Source: Inia geoffrensis
Taxonomy: Eukaryota; Chordata; Mammalia; Artiodactyla; Iniidae
Length of the DNA stretch: 64,000 nucleotides
Direction of reading: 5' to 3'
NCBI GenBank assembly: GCA_036417435.1
Contig: CM070903.1
Span: 55,652,001-55,716,000 of the forward strand
Each line of letters starts with the position of its first letter. The first letter of the stretch is position 1. Under the pieces are notes generated by a model. That model did no database searches, was not told the origin of the DNA, and was given only the letters and a program-made list of their open reading frames with translations. Below, in pieces: positions 45,324-56,991 of the stretch. The position numbers and the translations under genes are program-made.

Positions 45324-46282
45324 CATTGGAACCAGACTGTACCCTGCGGAATCTTCTAGAGGGATTAATAGATTGCCTGAGTGAATGGGCTGACAGGCTG
45401 GCTGGCCACGCGCTATCTCTACCTGTGTGAAGGTTCTGAGAGACATGTGCACCTCAACTCCAACGAGTAGTTTCACCAAAGAGACTTCTTATTTGATCTG
45501 GTTCATTTGTATCAACTGGTCAGGTCACTCTCCATGGCCCAAGCAACTATATAGACATGAACAGGACCTGAGAATACAAACCTGCTTCTTTTAAAAATAA
45601 AATAAACTCTACACTGGACATTTTAAGTCTGGTTTATTTAGTATCATAAGTGTTTTGCCTTTGGGCTGACGATTCAGTAGGTTTGAAGAGCTAGTCAGAA
45701 ACAGCACACTTTGTGCTGCCATCTTATTCTTCACAGGGTTGCACATTGCTTTATTTGTCACGGACCTCGGGGTGCCAAGCCTTCCTTTGTTTCTTGATCA
45801 TTTCAATACCTCTCCGATTAAGGCGAAGCCATTTTCACCTGATTTGCCTCCCCCCGCCCTCTCAACCTGCACCCCACATTCTCCTACTTTCTCTGGGGAA
45901 TCACATTCCTTCGTTCACCATCCCCCCCCCCCCCCCCCCCCCCCGGCAGGCAGCAGAGGAAGCAATATTTTTTTTCATTGAGCTTCCCCGTGGTTGCTTT
46001 ATTATTTAACTCAGACCATGTAAATCACCGGTTGGAGGGTGACCTTTGGGTGAACCTCATTCTAAATGTCAGTTGACTGATGCAAAGACACTCAGTATAC
46101 TTTACTGCTACTTTTACGAATCTCACTTTTCTCAGCTTTTGCCCATTAGGATCAGTTATGACCCTTTAAAATAAAGTGCCTTTTGTTGATATTATGAAGG
46201 GTTCCATTCTCACTCCAGTAAAGTAGCAGGTCAGTGCTTACTCTCTTTGGTAGAATTTTGGAAGAGGTTTATGGAAGAGGTT
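45324..46282. other. Unique intergenic DNA, no gene seen
   Basis: A run of 23 C lies at 45922-45944. Frames of 80-98 codons across it (45713-46009) owe their proline runs to that homopolymer. Confidence 0.5.
45922..45944. repeat. Poly-C homopolymer, 23 bases
   Basis: Uninterrupted C run; exact length is likely to be unreliable in any assembly. Confidence 0.95.
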
Positions 46283-46296
46283 CCGTGACAGCTTTT

Positions 46297-46508
46297 TTTT
46301 TTTTTTTTTTTTCTTTGCGGTACGCGGGCCTCTCACCGTTGTGGCCTCTCCCGTTGCGGAGCACAGGCTCCGGACGCGCAGGCTCAGCGGCCATGGCTCA
46401 CGGGCCCAGCCGCTCCGCGGCATGTGGGGTCTTACCGGACCGGGGGCACGAACCTGTGTCCCCTGCATCGGCAGGCGGACTCTCAACCACTGCGCCACCA
46501 GGGAAGCC
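46297..46508 (-). mobile_element. Short cetacean SINE (CHR type), antisense
   Basis: T-run then antisense body to the head at 46508. A perfect 14-bp duplication, ccgtgacagctttt, lies at 46283-46296 and 46509-46522. Confidence 0.95.
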
Positions 46509-46875
46509 CCGTGACAGCTTTTAATCAGATGATTCCTCAGAAGAGAATGCTGAAAGCTGCTTTGTGGTTGGTGCCCTTTAATTACCAACATCATCAGAGA
46601 AAGAAACCACACCAGAATCCCCCATCAGTGGATTACATTGTGGACATCAGACAGAAATCCTCCTTTTAGAACACCCCTCTCCATGGTGGGGAGCAGGGGA
46701 CAGTGGTACTTGCCCAGTTGCCTTCTCTGTGTACTAGGATCTTGGTGGTAGGGTCAACCTAGGCCAGATATCTATCTATAACTATACCAAATGGGTCAAC
46801 CTGGGACTTTATGAATTCAACAGTAAATGTTTACTATGCCTGTGAATGATAAATATAAACAAATATAAAATAAAA

Positions 46876-46950
46876 ATGAACATTGATTACTTACTAAATG
46901 CCAGGCATGAATCCTACCTCATCCTCTAAGCAACAGTATGAGATAAAAAT
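46876..46950 (-). mobile_element. MIR fragment, antisense
   Basis: 'gattacttactaaatgccag' then 'ctacctcatcctctaagcaa' resembles the start of antisense MIR, cut by the start of the next repeat. Confidence 0.5.
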
Positions 46951-46960
46951 AACAGCTAAG

Positions 46961-47188
46961 GGGCTTCCCTGATGGCACAGTGGTTGAGAGTCCACCTGCC
47001 GATGCAGGGGACGTGGGTTCGTGCCCCGGTCCGGGAAGATCCCACGTGCCGCAGAGTGGCTGGGCCCGTGAGCCATGGCCGCTGAGCCTGCGCGTCAGGA
47101 GCGTGTGCTCTGCAACGGGAGAGGCCACAACGGTGAGAGGCCCGCGTACCGCAAAAAAAAAAAAAAAAGAAAAAAAAAAGAAACAAAC
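46961..47188 (+). mobile_element. Short cetacean SINE (CHR type), sense
   Basis: Head 'gggcttccctgatggcacag', B-box 'ggttcgtgccccgg', body to 'gtaccgc' and an A/G-rich tail at 47153-47188. The flanks cagctaag (46953-46960 and 47189-47196) are the duplication. It landed in the first bases of a MIR. Confidence 0.94.
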
Positions 47189-47440
47189 CAGCTAAGATTT
47201 ATTGAGCTTTCACTATGTGCCAGGAATTATTCCAAGTGTCATCTATGTACTAACTTACTTATTTAATCCTCCTAATAGCCTCATGATGTGGGTACAGTTT
47301 TTGGACCCATTTTATAAATGAGGATGCTGAGGTCCACAGAGAGGTTAAATAACTTGTCCAAGGTCATACAGTTGGCAAGTGGTGAAGTTGGGATTCAAAC
47401 CCAGCAGTGTGATTTCAAATCCCGTGCGATAAGTTGCAAC
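47189..47440 (-). mobile_element. MIR SINE, antisense
   Basis: Well preserved: 'gctaagatttattgagcttt', 'cactatgtgccaggaattat', 'acttacttatttaatcctcc', 'gagaggttaaataacttgtc' and 'gggattcaaacccagcagtg'. Confidence 0.92.
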
Positions 47441-48109
47441 CATACCTGCAAAAGATACCTGATGGACCAGTGAAAATTTCCTGTCCCTTCTGTGACTGAG
47501 GGAATAGTGGTGCTTACGTGTGGTCAGGACTTCTCTGCTGTCACCTTCTGCTGATCCTTGCTGTAGCCCCTGCACTGTTTTCGTCACAGGCAGCCTGTGT
47601 GGGAAAGGTGCTGGCTCCTTGTGGGGTCCTGCTACTACCTGGAGATCTTTCTCCATCTCTGCTAATGTAATTTCTCATCTTTCCCTTTAAATACAGTCTT
47701 TGTCTGTTGATTTCTATGGAGATTGGCTCACTCAATACTTTCTGTGATATATCTGCCTCTAATTGCTAAGAAATACCTCTCTCTGTGTTTGTTTACATGG
47801 CACTGTGGCTCTGTCTGCTCCAACCATGCCCTCCATGCCCTGTCTGTGTTCCTCTCCTCTATTAGCATTCTCTGCCACATTGAGGCTGTGAAAAGAGCCA
47901 TATTTCTCTGCCTTTGCTAGGAAGAAACATTTTGATATTGGGATTTTCAGCTAAAAAGTGAATGTCCCATTGAGCACCTCTAGTATACAATTAAATCTCA
48001 CCCAGTCTTATAATAGCTCAGGAGTGTTCTGATGGGTTTTAAGCATTTTTATATCCAATGTCAAGTAGGTTACCAAAAAAGTACAAGTCCTGCCTTCTAC
48101 ATTGAGACA
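47441..48109. other. Unique intergenic DNA
   Basis: Nothing recognised; the 103-codon antisense frame at 47345-47656 starts inside unique DNA and ends in the MIR. Confidence 0.5.
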
Positions 48110-48325
48110 GACTAAAGAGGAATGGACATGGACTTTTGGAGTCGAGCAAACCCGGGTTTGCATCCCAGTTCTAGCACACAGTCTGTGTGGCCTTTGACCA
48201 CTTACTGAACCTCTCTGAGCTTTCTTCTTCTGCAAAACAGATAAAACAATACCTCATAGAACTTTTTGAGGAACAAAAATGATATAGATGTGATGTTCCT
48301 GGTATAGACAAGGTATGCAATTGTT
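48110..48325 (+). mobile_element. MIR SINE, sense
   Basis: 'gacttttggagtcgagcaaa', 'gggtttgcatcccagttcta', 'tgaccacttactgaacctct' and 'aaaacagataaaacaatacc' give sense MIR. Confidence 0.85.
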
Positions 48326-48411
48326 TTTCTTTTCTTCTATCAGGTTTCCTGTTCTGCCAATATTTGGCTGTTGACCTTTACCTCTTTGGAACTCATTTTC
48401 TTTATTATTAC

Positions 48412-48759
48412 TTTTAAAATAAATTATTTATTTATTTTTGGCTGCATTGCATCTTCGTTGCTGCATGCAGGCTGTCTCTAGTTGTGGAGAGCGGGGGCTA
48501 CTCTTCGTTGCAGTGCGCGGGCTTCTCACTGCAGTGGCTTCTCTTGTTGCAGAGCACAGGCTCTAGGAGCATGGGCTTCAGTAGTTGTGGCATTCAGCCT
48601 CAGTAGTTGTGGCTCACAGTCTCTAGAGCGCAGACTAAGTAGTTGTGGTGCACGGCTTAGTTGCTCCATAGCATGTGGGATCTTCCTGAACCAGGGCTAG
48701 AACCTGTGTCCCTTGCACTGGCAGGCGGATTCTTAACCACTGTGCCACCAGGGAAGCCC
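48412..48759 (-). mobile_element. Long cetacean SINE (CHR-2-like), antisense
   Basis: The TTTA-rich tail at 48412-48438 is followed by 'ggctgcattgcatcttcgtt' and the long-form body, with its head at 48735-48759. It is more diverged than the short copies. Its right edge was used by the next SINE insertion. Confidence 0.92.
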
Positions 48760-48771
48760 TCCTTATTTTTA

Positions 48772-48971
48772 TTTTTTTTGCAGTATGTGGGCCTCTCACT
48801 GTTGTGGCCTCTCCCGTTGAGGCACACAGGCTCTGGACGCACGGGCTCAGCGGCCATGGCTCACGGGCCCAGCCACTCTGCGGCATGTGGGATCCTCCCG
48901 GACTGGGGCACGAACCCATGTCCCCTGCATCGGCAGACGGACTCTCAACCACTGTGCCACCAGGGAAGCCC
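48772..48971 (-). mobile_element. Short cetacean SINE (CHR type), antisense, inserted at the edge of another SINE
   Basis: The target duplication gccctccttattttta (48756-48771 and 48972-48987) includes the last bases of the older SINE head plus its flank. This copy therefore inserted after the long SINE at 48412-48759. It has only a short T-run at 48772-48779. Confidence 0.93.
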
Positions 48972-49049
48972 GCCCTCCTTATTTTTAAAATGAGGTGTTA
49001 GGATAAGTTGACTGCCAAGATCTCTTCCAGTTTTAAGTGTCTCCTATAT

Positions 49050-49280
49050 CAGTCTCTGTAGAGGTGCTAAGTGCTTTCCTTATGTTATCTCATGTGATCC
49101 TCTTCACAACCCTTTGAGTCAGGTCCCATTATATTTCACATTTTACCGATGAGAAAACTGAGACTCAGGAAGAACGAGTAACTGGTCAGCGTTACTTAAT
49201 TAGTGGTTGGCTAGGAGATGAGGATTTGAACCCAGAACCTACACATTAAATCAGTGCCCTGAACTGCAGGGCTCAGAGCC
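49050..49280 (-). mobile_element. MIR SINE, antisense
   Basis: 'ttatctcatgtgatcctctt', 'attttaccgatgagaaaact', 'gagactcaggaagaacgag' and 'gatttgaacccagaacctac' in antisense MIR order. Confidence 0.82.
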
Positions 49281-51599
49281 ACATGCAATAGACCCTTATA
49301 CAATGGCTGCTCAGCAGTTACTCCCAATGCCCTTGATCATGCACCACCCATGCTATGACGAGCGGGCTGTGTCCTGCCCAGTGGGTTTACTAACAGGGCA
49401 CAAATCCAGAAAGCTAGGAATTTCCCTGGAATGATAGGACAGTGCCTCACACAGCACGCGAGTGGATGACAAAGAATTGCTGACTGATTGGGTAGATGGC
49501 TCCCCAGCCCCCTGACTAACCGGGGCAGATAGTGTATACAGGTGAACATTGTACAGCCTAAAATGACTGCTGGATGAAATACCTGGCAAGCATGTCTCGG
49601 TCACTATTTGGTGATATCAGGGCATCCTTCTTAGCAGCCCTACCCCCTTATCTAATTTCTTGCCTCTGATATGCCATGGCTTCAGAAACCAGCTAACCAA
49701 ACATGTTAGAACTGTGCTTCGAATAAAAGTATACTCTGGGAAAGTAAGTCGCTGAGCCACACTTGAAGAAGTGTTAGCGCTTGAAGACGGTGACATTTCA
49801 GTGTCATCAGAGAGAAGGAAAAGCCGTTGAAAATAATTTGAAGCCTATCAAATGTTTATACTAATTTGCATACATAAATACGTAGATGTTTATATCTGCT
49901 ATACCCACATTTGGCTCTGCTTAAATGTTCTGTTCCTTGCTGAGCTCAAAAGCAGACTCAAATAGTAGCCATACTCAACTTTCCCACAGAAATTGCCTAA
50001 AACACCAGGTACTGACTCCTGGTCATCTTATTGGTGTTTCTTTCAGGAACCCACATTGGCATTACAATTATCTGTTGGTAGGAAGCTGACACCTATTTTC
50101 CTGGGCTTTGTTACCTTTCTTTTTTTTTTTTTTTTCTTCTGGAGATATATTGGGTTATAGTTTGGCAATGTTACAGAGAAACTCACGTGCTTAGGTGATT
50201 GTAATGTGCTATTTTCTTTAACTTATTAAATAAAAACTCACCCATCAGCAGTGTTTCAAATCCAATTGAATTTTTATTTCACTTTAAAACCTTAACAACC
50301 AGCAGGAAAATTGTGCTGTAAGACGCTGAGTGGCAGCCAACATCTTTCATCAAAGAAACTCAAAATACTTCCCAAACATTAATTAAACCCCATTACATTG
50401 TAGCCTAGTAGTATGCTGCATTTTTTCTTTTTCTTTTTTTTTAAAAAATGAATGCAAGCAAGTAAGAAACAGATGTACATAGCAGAGGAAAATGAAAACT
50501 TCTTGAGGAAACAAATTTGAGTTTTCAAGTACCAAGGGCATCTACTCCCTCTTAATAAAATGATATTCTAGGTCCCTGATCGCATCCGGCTGTTCAGCTT
50601 CTTACATATAGAGCTGTTGATCCAATTTTCCTTTCTACAAGCATCGTTCTCTTGGCACAGGCAGAAACATTTGCTTCTTAGTTTTATTGCCATCAGACGT
50701 GGTAAGGCTGTGGCCCATGGGGAGATTTGAACAGTTTCTAAATCAACAAGGAAGTTGTACACTTTCCTAGTGTCACACCCTGTGTACCTGGTCCACTGGG
50801 AATGGAAGGATTCTAAGCCAGGTCGCAGGACTTATAAAATGAGAGTTAGAGCCCAGCCCTGGCTTGGAGCTTTGAACTGCACCTTGAGGTCATGCAAGGG
50901 ACCTAGAGGGGCTGTGCACAGGGAGGGCTGGAATGCAGACAAACCTGTACCGTGCTCGCTCTCCACTCCCGTCACCTCTCCCCCTCCAAGCCCCACAAGA
51001 GAACGCTGAATTGCTAAGCTTGAAACCGCAGAGTCCTTTTCCCAGAAATCCTCTGACTCACCCAAGCAGCAGTACCACCCTTAAAGCAGGAGTTAGCTGC
51101 CAGTTTACTAGAATTTTTGGCTGGCCTTGAGTCTGGCTTAATTGCTCCAGCCCTCATCTCCCTCGACTCATCAGATCACGCCTCCTCGTGTCTTGCAGTT
51201 TCCATGCCTAGTGGATTCAACATCTGGGATATGTATTCTTCAGCAGTTATGATTATTTTTGCATCTAATCCAATATTATCACCATGAATATTAGTTGTTG
51301 CTGTTGTTGTTATTATTATTATAGTCCTCTGTGTTCTTGAAACTCTAGTAGTTTAATCAACAATTTTAAAGAACTAGGTACCATATACGACAGTAATAAA
51401 ACTACTTTTTGTTTTAAAAATGTTTTCACAACCAGGATCTTATGTCTTGCATTCATTTCTTTATTTGCTCATTTACTCACTCATTCAACCAAGAGACTCC
51501 TATGGTCTCATTGGGGATAAAACGATAATTAAAATATGGTTCCTGGTTTCAAGGAGCTGACAGTGCAGAGCGGAGGCATGTACACAGAACCGAGAAGAC
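49281..51599. other. Unique intergenic DNA, no gene seen
   Basis: No gene or repeat recognised apart from T-runs near 50119-50134 and 50424-50441. The short frames have no domain. Confidence 0.5.
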
Positions 51600-51725
51600 A
51601 AGTGCTGTGCTTGAGCTGATCCTCAGATCGTCGTATTTACCAATGAGAAAAAAGAGCTGTGGAGAGCACAGAGAGCTTCTCAAAGTCACACGGCCAGTTA
51701 CTTGAGGAATAAAAGCTAATATCCA
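51600..51725 (-). mobile_element. MIR fragment, antisense
   Basis: 'ttaccaatgagaaaaaagag' and 'cttctcaaagtcacacggcc' match the core of antisense MIR. Confidence 0.6.
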
Positions 51726-51783
51726 GACCTTCTGGTTATTAAGCCACTGAATTTTTGCCAATTCTGCCACTCAGTTTCCTTTA

Positions 51784-51982
51784 GAGCTGCGGTTCTCAAA
51801 ACTGTGGTCCAAAGACCAGCAGTATCAGCACCATCTGAGAACTTGGTAGGAAAGCAAATTCTCAGCCCCCGCCCCAGACCTACTGAGTCTGAAATTCTGG
51901 AAGTTGGGCCCAGAAATCTGTAGTTTAATAAGCCCTGCAGGTGATTCTGATGCCCACTAAAGTTGGAAAACTGTTGCTTTAG
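51784..51982 (+). mobile_element. MER5-type hAT DNA transposon, full-length-like
   Basis: 'ggttctcaaaactgtggtcc', 'agcaccatctgagaacttgg', 'gcaaattctcagcccccgcc', 'cagacctactgagtctgaaa' and 'gcaggtgattctgatgccca' are MER5-like. The end 'actgttgctttag' is degraded. Confidence 0.82.
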
Positions 51983-52125
51983 ATCAATGCTTCTCAAACA
52001 TCAGTGAGCATAGGAATCACCTGAGAATCTTGTTAAAGATGTAGATTTTGATTTAGTAGGTCTGGGAGGGGTTTTGGTTCTGCATTTTGAATAAGCTCCC
52101 TGTCTACGCCTATGCTGCTGGTCTT
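51983..52125 (+). mobile_element. Second MER5-type fragment, adjacent and in the same orientation
   Basis: 'caatgcttctcaaacatcag', 'aggaatcacctgagaatctt' and 'gatttagtaggtctgggagg' repeat the MER5 pattern directly after the first copy. Confidence 0.75.
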
Positions 52126-52317
52126 TGCTTAAGTAGCAAGAATATATAGAATAGTAACATCAACAGGAGCAATGGTTAATCCCAGCTGACGAGTGGTGCT
52201 GGGGTGTCAAATGAATTCAATAAAACGATTTCCTGTCATCTAAGAGCTTAAACACTAGCACAGACAACGTTCAGATGCATGGACTTTCAGGGCACAAAAA
52301 CTGTCAAATAACTACTG

Positions 52318-52392
52318 AATGTGTGCATGCGTGTACATGTGTGTGCATGCATGAGTGTGCATGAAGGGATGCACATTCATGCATGCATACAC
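52318..52392. repeat. Degenerate (TGCATG/TG)n simple repeat
   Basis: Alternating 'gtgtgcatgcgtgtacatg' type words. The 60-codon antisense frame here is only a His/Cys-rich translation of it. Confidence 0.8.
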
Positions 52393-52738
52393 ACAAAGAG
52401 AACAGGTAAATATTTAAAGAGACAATCTTACATAGCCGCACCTCTCTTATCGAGGGAGCATTTGAATATACTGGTATTATAACCAAACATAATCAAGAAC
52501 CAAGAGGCCAGAAACATTCCTCTGAGTAATCAAAATAAACATCACAAAGTCCATCATTTTTATTGATAGATTAGTCCTGCAAATCCTTATTTAGAGTTAT
52601 CTATTTTTATTTTAGATAAAATTCTTACACAGTCACATTAAAAACAGATTTAAGAGTAAATTGGATAAGCGAGGTCAAAATGCTATAGACAGGCATTCTG
52701 ACAGTAGAGCAGTGCCAATTGACAAGAGGGGAAAAATA

Positions 52739-52742
<4 letters not shown>

Positions 52743-52771
<29 letters not shown>
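52743..52771. repeat. (TG)n microsatellite
   Basis: Uninterrupted TG run. Confidence 0.97.
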
Positions 52772-52773
<2 letters not shown>

Positions 52774-53204
52774 AGATACACATATAAAACTCAGCAGATT
52801 GGAACCACTTAATATAGGGGAAACATATGGGTAAACATCAGTAAAGAGCATTGTATAGAAAGCACAATGTAGTCATCACAGTACCTGCAGAAAATAATAA
52901 AATTACAAAATGTTCAAGATATTTGGAAAACATTTGGGACAGTTCCCCCCACCCCCACCCCCAAAGGGTAGAGCTGTTAGATTTAGCAAATAAAAATATT
53001 TTGTCTGGAAATCCTAAAAATAGTTAAAAATAAGAGGGCTTGATAGTCTCTGGGAATTTCATTGATGTGGATTGCCATTTTCTCTGAAATGCCTGTCAAG
53101 CATTACTGCAGGGGAGGTTGCAGAGTGGTGACGGAAAGAGGAAATGTTGGAGTTGTCTGCTTGGACAGGGAAAGTCCCAGGCAAATTTACTCCAGGCCTC
53201 TCAG

Positions 53205-53450
53205 TTGGTTAAGAAGGGCGTGTCTGCTGGGACTGTTTCTGGCTGCAAGTAATGAAACCCAACAAAAGATAGCTGAGACAGGAAAAGAGTTTACTGTTCT
53301 CATGCCACGGAAGATCAGAGTTAGGCAGTCCAAGATTAGTGTGAATCAGCAATGTCGTCAAGAGTCCAGATTCCTTTAATCCTATGGTTTCATCATCCTT
53401 AACATTGTAAAATGGCTGTTGTACTTCCAGACAGTAAGCGTAGATGACAG
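53205..53450 (-). mobile_element. Unassigned old interspersed repeat (tentative)
   Basis: 'ctggctgcaagtaatgaaac', 'ccaacaaaagatagctgaga' and 'gatcagagttaggcagtcca' resemble a common mammalian repeat containing 'gctgcaagtaacagaaaccc', but I cannot name the family. Orientation is a guess. Confidence 0.3.
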
Positions 53451-53457
53451 GCAAGAA

Positions 53458-53471
53458 GGGGGGGGGGGGGG
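53458..53471. repeat. Poly-G homopolymer, 14 bases
   Basis: Uninterrupted G run. Confidence 0.95.
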
Positions 53472-56400
53472 AAAGGCAAGATAAAGTTTAAAGGGCCCAA
53501 GAGCACACCAGCTGAAATTGTGTCTAAGAAAAGCTCCTGTGCGTCGCACCCAGTGAAGTCCTTTTTCATTTCCTTGGTCAGAACTTGGTCATCTAGGGTT
53601 TCCTGATTGCTGGGAATCTAGAAAATTGGACACATACACCTTGGATAAATTCAAGGTTCAGTTGTTAAGGAAAAAATGTAAGAATGAATGAATATTGGGT
53701 GGGCAATAAGTAGTGTGTGTCTTAAGGTGTTTATTGAAAAGGTGGTATTTCAACAGTGGATGAAAGAAAAAGAGGAAGTCTGGGTGAATGATGGAGGAAT
53801 CCCAAAGAGATCTGGAAACATGAGTGAAGAGGTTGTATTAGGTTGGCTGTTCAGGCAAACTAATATATGACCTCAAGTGGCGTCAAATCACCCAATTCAA
53901 AGTAAACCTCCATTTTTAAGATCTGGAATATGTCATTTTGCCTGATCCTCTGTACCCTTGACTCTTTTGCAAAACAAGCTTAATGCTGAGTGACAAGTGT
54001 TACATATTTATTTGACACTTACTTATTAGTAGACAATGTTCTCAGTCCAGTTTAATTTGAAAGACATAACAGGCAAGGTCTCTGAGCCATTGATAATCTA
54101 TTACAGGGTGAACCTTATGATATTACTTTAACCATCATTATAAGCAAAATGGGAACATCTTTGCAGTTTTCATAGCATCCTCTGACTGAACTAGTGGAAT
54201 CTATAATACTGTGTAAAACAAATGACTATGTTACATCAGGAAAATAGTGAGAAGTTGGTGAAAACTTTACAAAATAATGTTTGAACCAGACCTTAAAGGA
54301 TGAGTAAGATTTCACTAACTGATGCAGACACAGAGACACTTCAAGACCCTGCATTGTTGGAGAACTGTTAAATTACCTTGAAAAGACATCTTGCTATGTC
54401 AGAAAGATCAACTCACCTATTTTATAAAGAAAAAAATTGTAAGAAAGAGTAGGTGAAGAAAGTTTTCTTGAATATTGCATTGGCTTTCTGTTTAATTCTG
54501 ATTCAATTATCCAGAGAGCATCATTCCCCCCAAGTCCTTTGAAATAATTGACATTTTACCTGAATCTTAAAGCATCCTTCTTTTCATAGTGTGTTTTGTG
54601 AACATTTCCTTCCTTTCTCTCCTGCAGATATTGTGAGTAACCCAATTTTGTTAATTTCTTGACAGGTGAAAAGGTGGCAGTCTCTTATTTCACCTCCATT
54701 TAAGCAACAATGTCGGGGATTGTTCCTTCTGGCTTGATATTTGTATGTTGGAGGTGGGGGAACAAAAGGCATGAAGAACAAAATTGGGAAACGAGGGTAA
54801 GAACACGCGGCTGCAAACCCTAGGAGCAGTCAAATCAGGCTGCCAGCTGCAACAAGAATCTCTCTAATAAGGAAATTAGAGCATGATCATTTCTGGCTAT
54901 GTGACTCTGATTCTAAATAGGTTTTACAAATAGATTGTGATTGAACTTGGAAACATAAACAAATTGGCTTTGTGGAATAAAGGCTGCACTACATTTTAGT
55001 TAGAGAATGAAAATGCTTTTATGGGAGGCTCTCTGGGAGAAGGGACATCTATTTGAACGAGAGCATATGCATTTGTGAAACACACCGGCTTTGTTGCTTT
55101 CTCTTTGGAGAGTCAGGTCTGATACACTCAAAAGAAAGTTTCCCAGCAGGGTCCCTAAGAGGACAAGTGATAAAGGCAGGGAATGGGAAGTGTGTATTTG
55201 AAACGCCCCATTCAGTTGCTGGGAGGAGAAGTGCCATTTAAAAATAATAGATTTTAAAATATCAGTAGCTTAAAAAATTCTAGTCAGCGATTTCCCTTGG
55301 ACATTTCTTTTGTCTCTTGGAGGTTTGGGGATAGAGGTTCTCTAAGCTCTATTAATATATTTTCACTTATAAATATTCAAGCAGTGTTCCTGATGCCTCC
55401 CCAACTGACTCAGTGCAGGCTCCCTACCCTGGCGAGAGCATGGTGCCTGAGGAGATGCTAAATTTCTAACAAGGCCCCGAGTCAGCCTCAGACAACCCAG
55501 AGCCATTTGAAAACACCGAAGACTTTTCAGTCAGGATAAAGGGTTTATAAATATCCTTGTGTCCAAGCTTATATTCCACACGAGAGGATTAGCTTCCACT
55601 CTCTGCAAACTCTCCCAATTGTTATAAGTAGTCATGGTTTTGCGTGTTGTGTGTGAAGCGCAAAACACGCAAAGGTGAGGAAACAGACTTGCCTGATCGG
55701 AAGATGCTCTTTTTTTATTTCCCTTTTTCTAAATCGACGGATTACTCGCTAAGGCCTAATACACCATGGAGTACAAGTCAGCAAAATCTCTCTGATAGTG
55801 GTCAGTTCATATATTTAGAAACAAAGTGTGAGGCCTGGTGGGGACCATAAGGTCATTGGTTTGCTGGGTAGGAGTTTAGATTCAGCTCCCACAGAGTACA
55901 TTCTACTGCGTCAAAATGCTTACACCGTGGACATTCTTCCTATGATCTCATGATCTAAGCCTAGATCCTTTTGTGTCAGCTGTTCTCCCCACATGTGGGT
56001 ATGTTTCTAGGAAGTGGATGAAGTCTGGAGCTGCATTTACTCATTCTTCCTTATTGGGATATGGGGTCGCTCACATCTCTGGGGCCTGAGTGGGTAATTT
56101 CTCCCACTAAATGCTGTCTAGGCCCAAGTGAATAAACACACAAGGGCTTACATCTACACTTCATCTGTGGCTCCACTGACACACACACATCCTGTAGGGA
56201 AATAAAATATTTTGCTCAAAGAAGCTTATATTGTCTCACGTTTTCATTTCAGAGATACTTTATTTGAATTTATGATTCACCTTTAAACGGATGTTTAACT
56301 CTAATATTTCAGTCCCCTGCTGCTGCTTTTCCTGTCAAGCCTATAGAAATTTATAAATGAATCACCAGGTGGGCTTCTTATTTAAATGGAACTCAAATTA

Positions 56401-56640
56401 ATTCATTGTAGAAATAAAATTTCTGCTCTCTTTAGCTCACCCACTCAACATAAACAGTTTATTTTTGTTACAGGGTATTTTCCCTAACAAGCAGAGCACA
56501 GCAGAAAACACATCAAACTGGGTGTCCTGTGGCCTAGATTCCAGCCATAGTTCTTCCACAAATGAATGAATCTGGACAAGTCATACATAAAAGATGGAGT
56601 TATGCCAGGTGCATTGGAGGATGAGCCTCTCAAACTCTAC
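53472..56640. other. Unique intergenic DNA, no gene seen
   Basis: About 3.2 kb without a repeat I can name. Frames are all under 70 codons. A 10-bp stem (tttgcgtgtt, 55639-55648, with its complement at 55674-55683) is the only structure noted. Confidence 0.5.
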
Positions 56641-56713
56641 TGTGTGTATTAGTCTGGGTTTTCCAGAGAAACACACCAGTAAGAGGAAGATATATATAAA
56701 ATATGTAAATATA

Positions 56714-56742
56714 ACACACACACACACACACACATATATATG

Positions 56743-56776
<34 letters not shown>
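56714..56776. repeat. Compound (CA)n/(TA)n microsatellite
   Basis: CA repeats to about 56733, then TA repeats running into the T-run of the SINE. Confidence 0.92.
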
Positions 56777-56794
<18 letters not shown>

Positions 56795-56991
56795 TTTTGC
56801 GGTACGCGGGCTTCTCACTGTTGTGGCCTCTCCCATTGTGGAGCACAGGCTCCGGACGCACAGCCTCAGCGGCCATGGCTCACTGGCCCAGCCGCTCCGC
56901 GGCATGTGGGATCCTCCCGGACCAGGGCACGAACCCGTGTCCCCTGCATCGGCAGGTGGACTCTCAACCACTACGCCACCAGGGAAGCCCC
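56777..56991 (-). mobile_element. Short cetacean SINE (CHR type), antisense, within an AT microsatellite
   Basis: T-run, then antisense body to the head near 56991. The words tgtatgtatatata at 56741-56754 and tgtatgtatatatt at 56992-57005 are probably the target duplication, blurred by microsatellite growth. Frames of 113-147 codons across it are artefacts. Confidence 0.93.
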
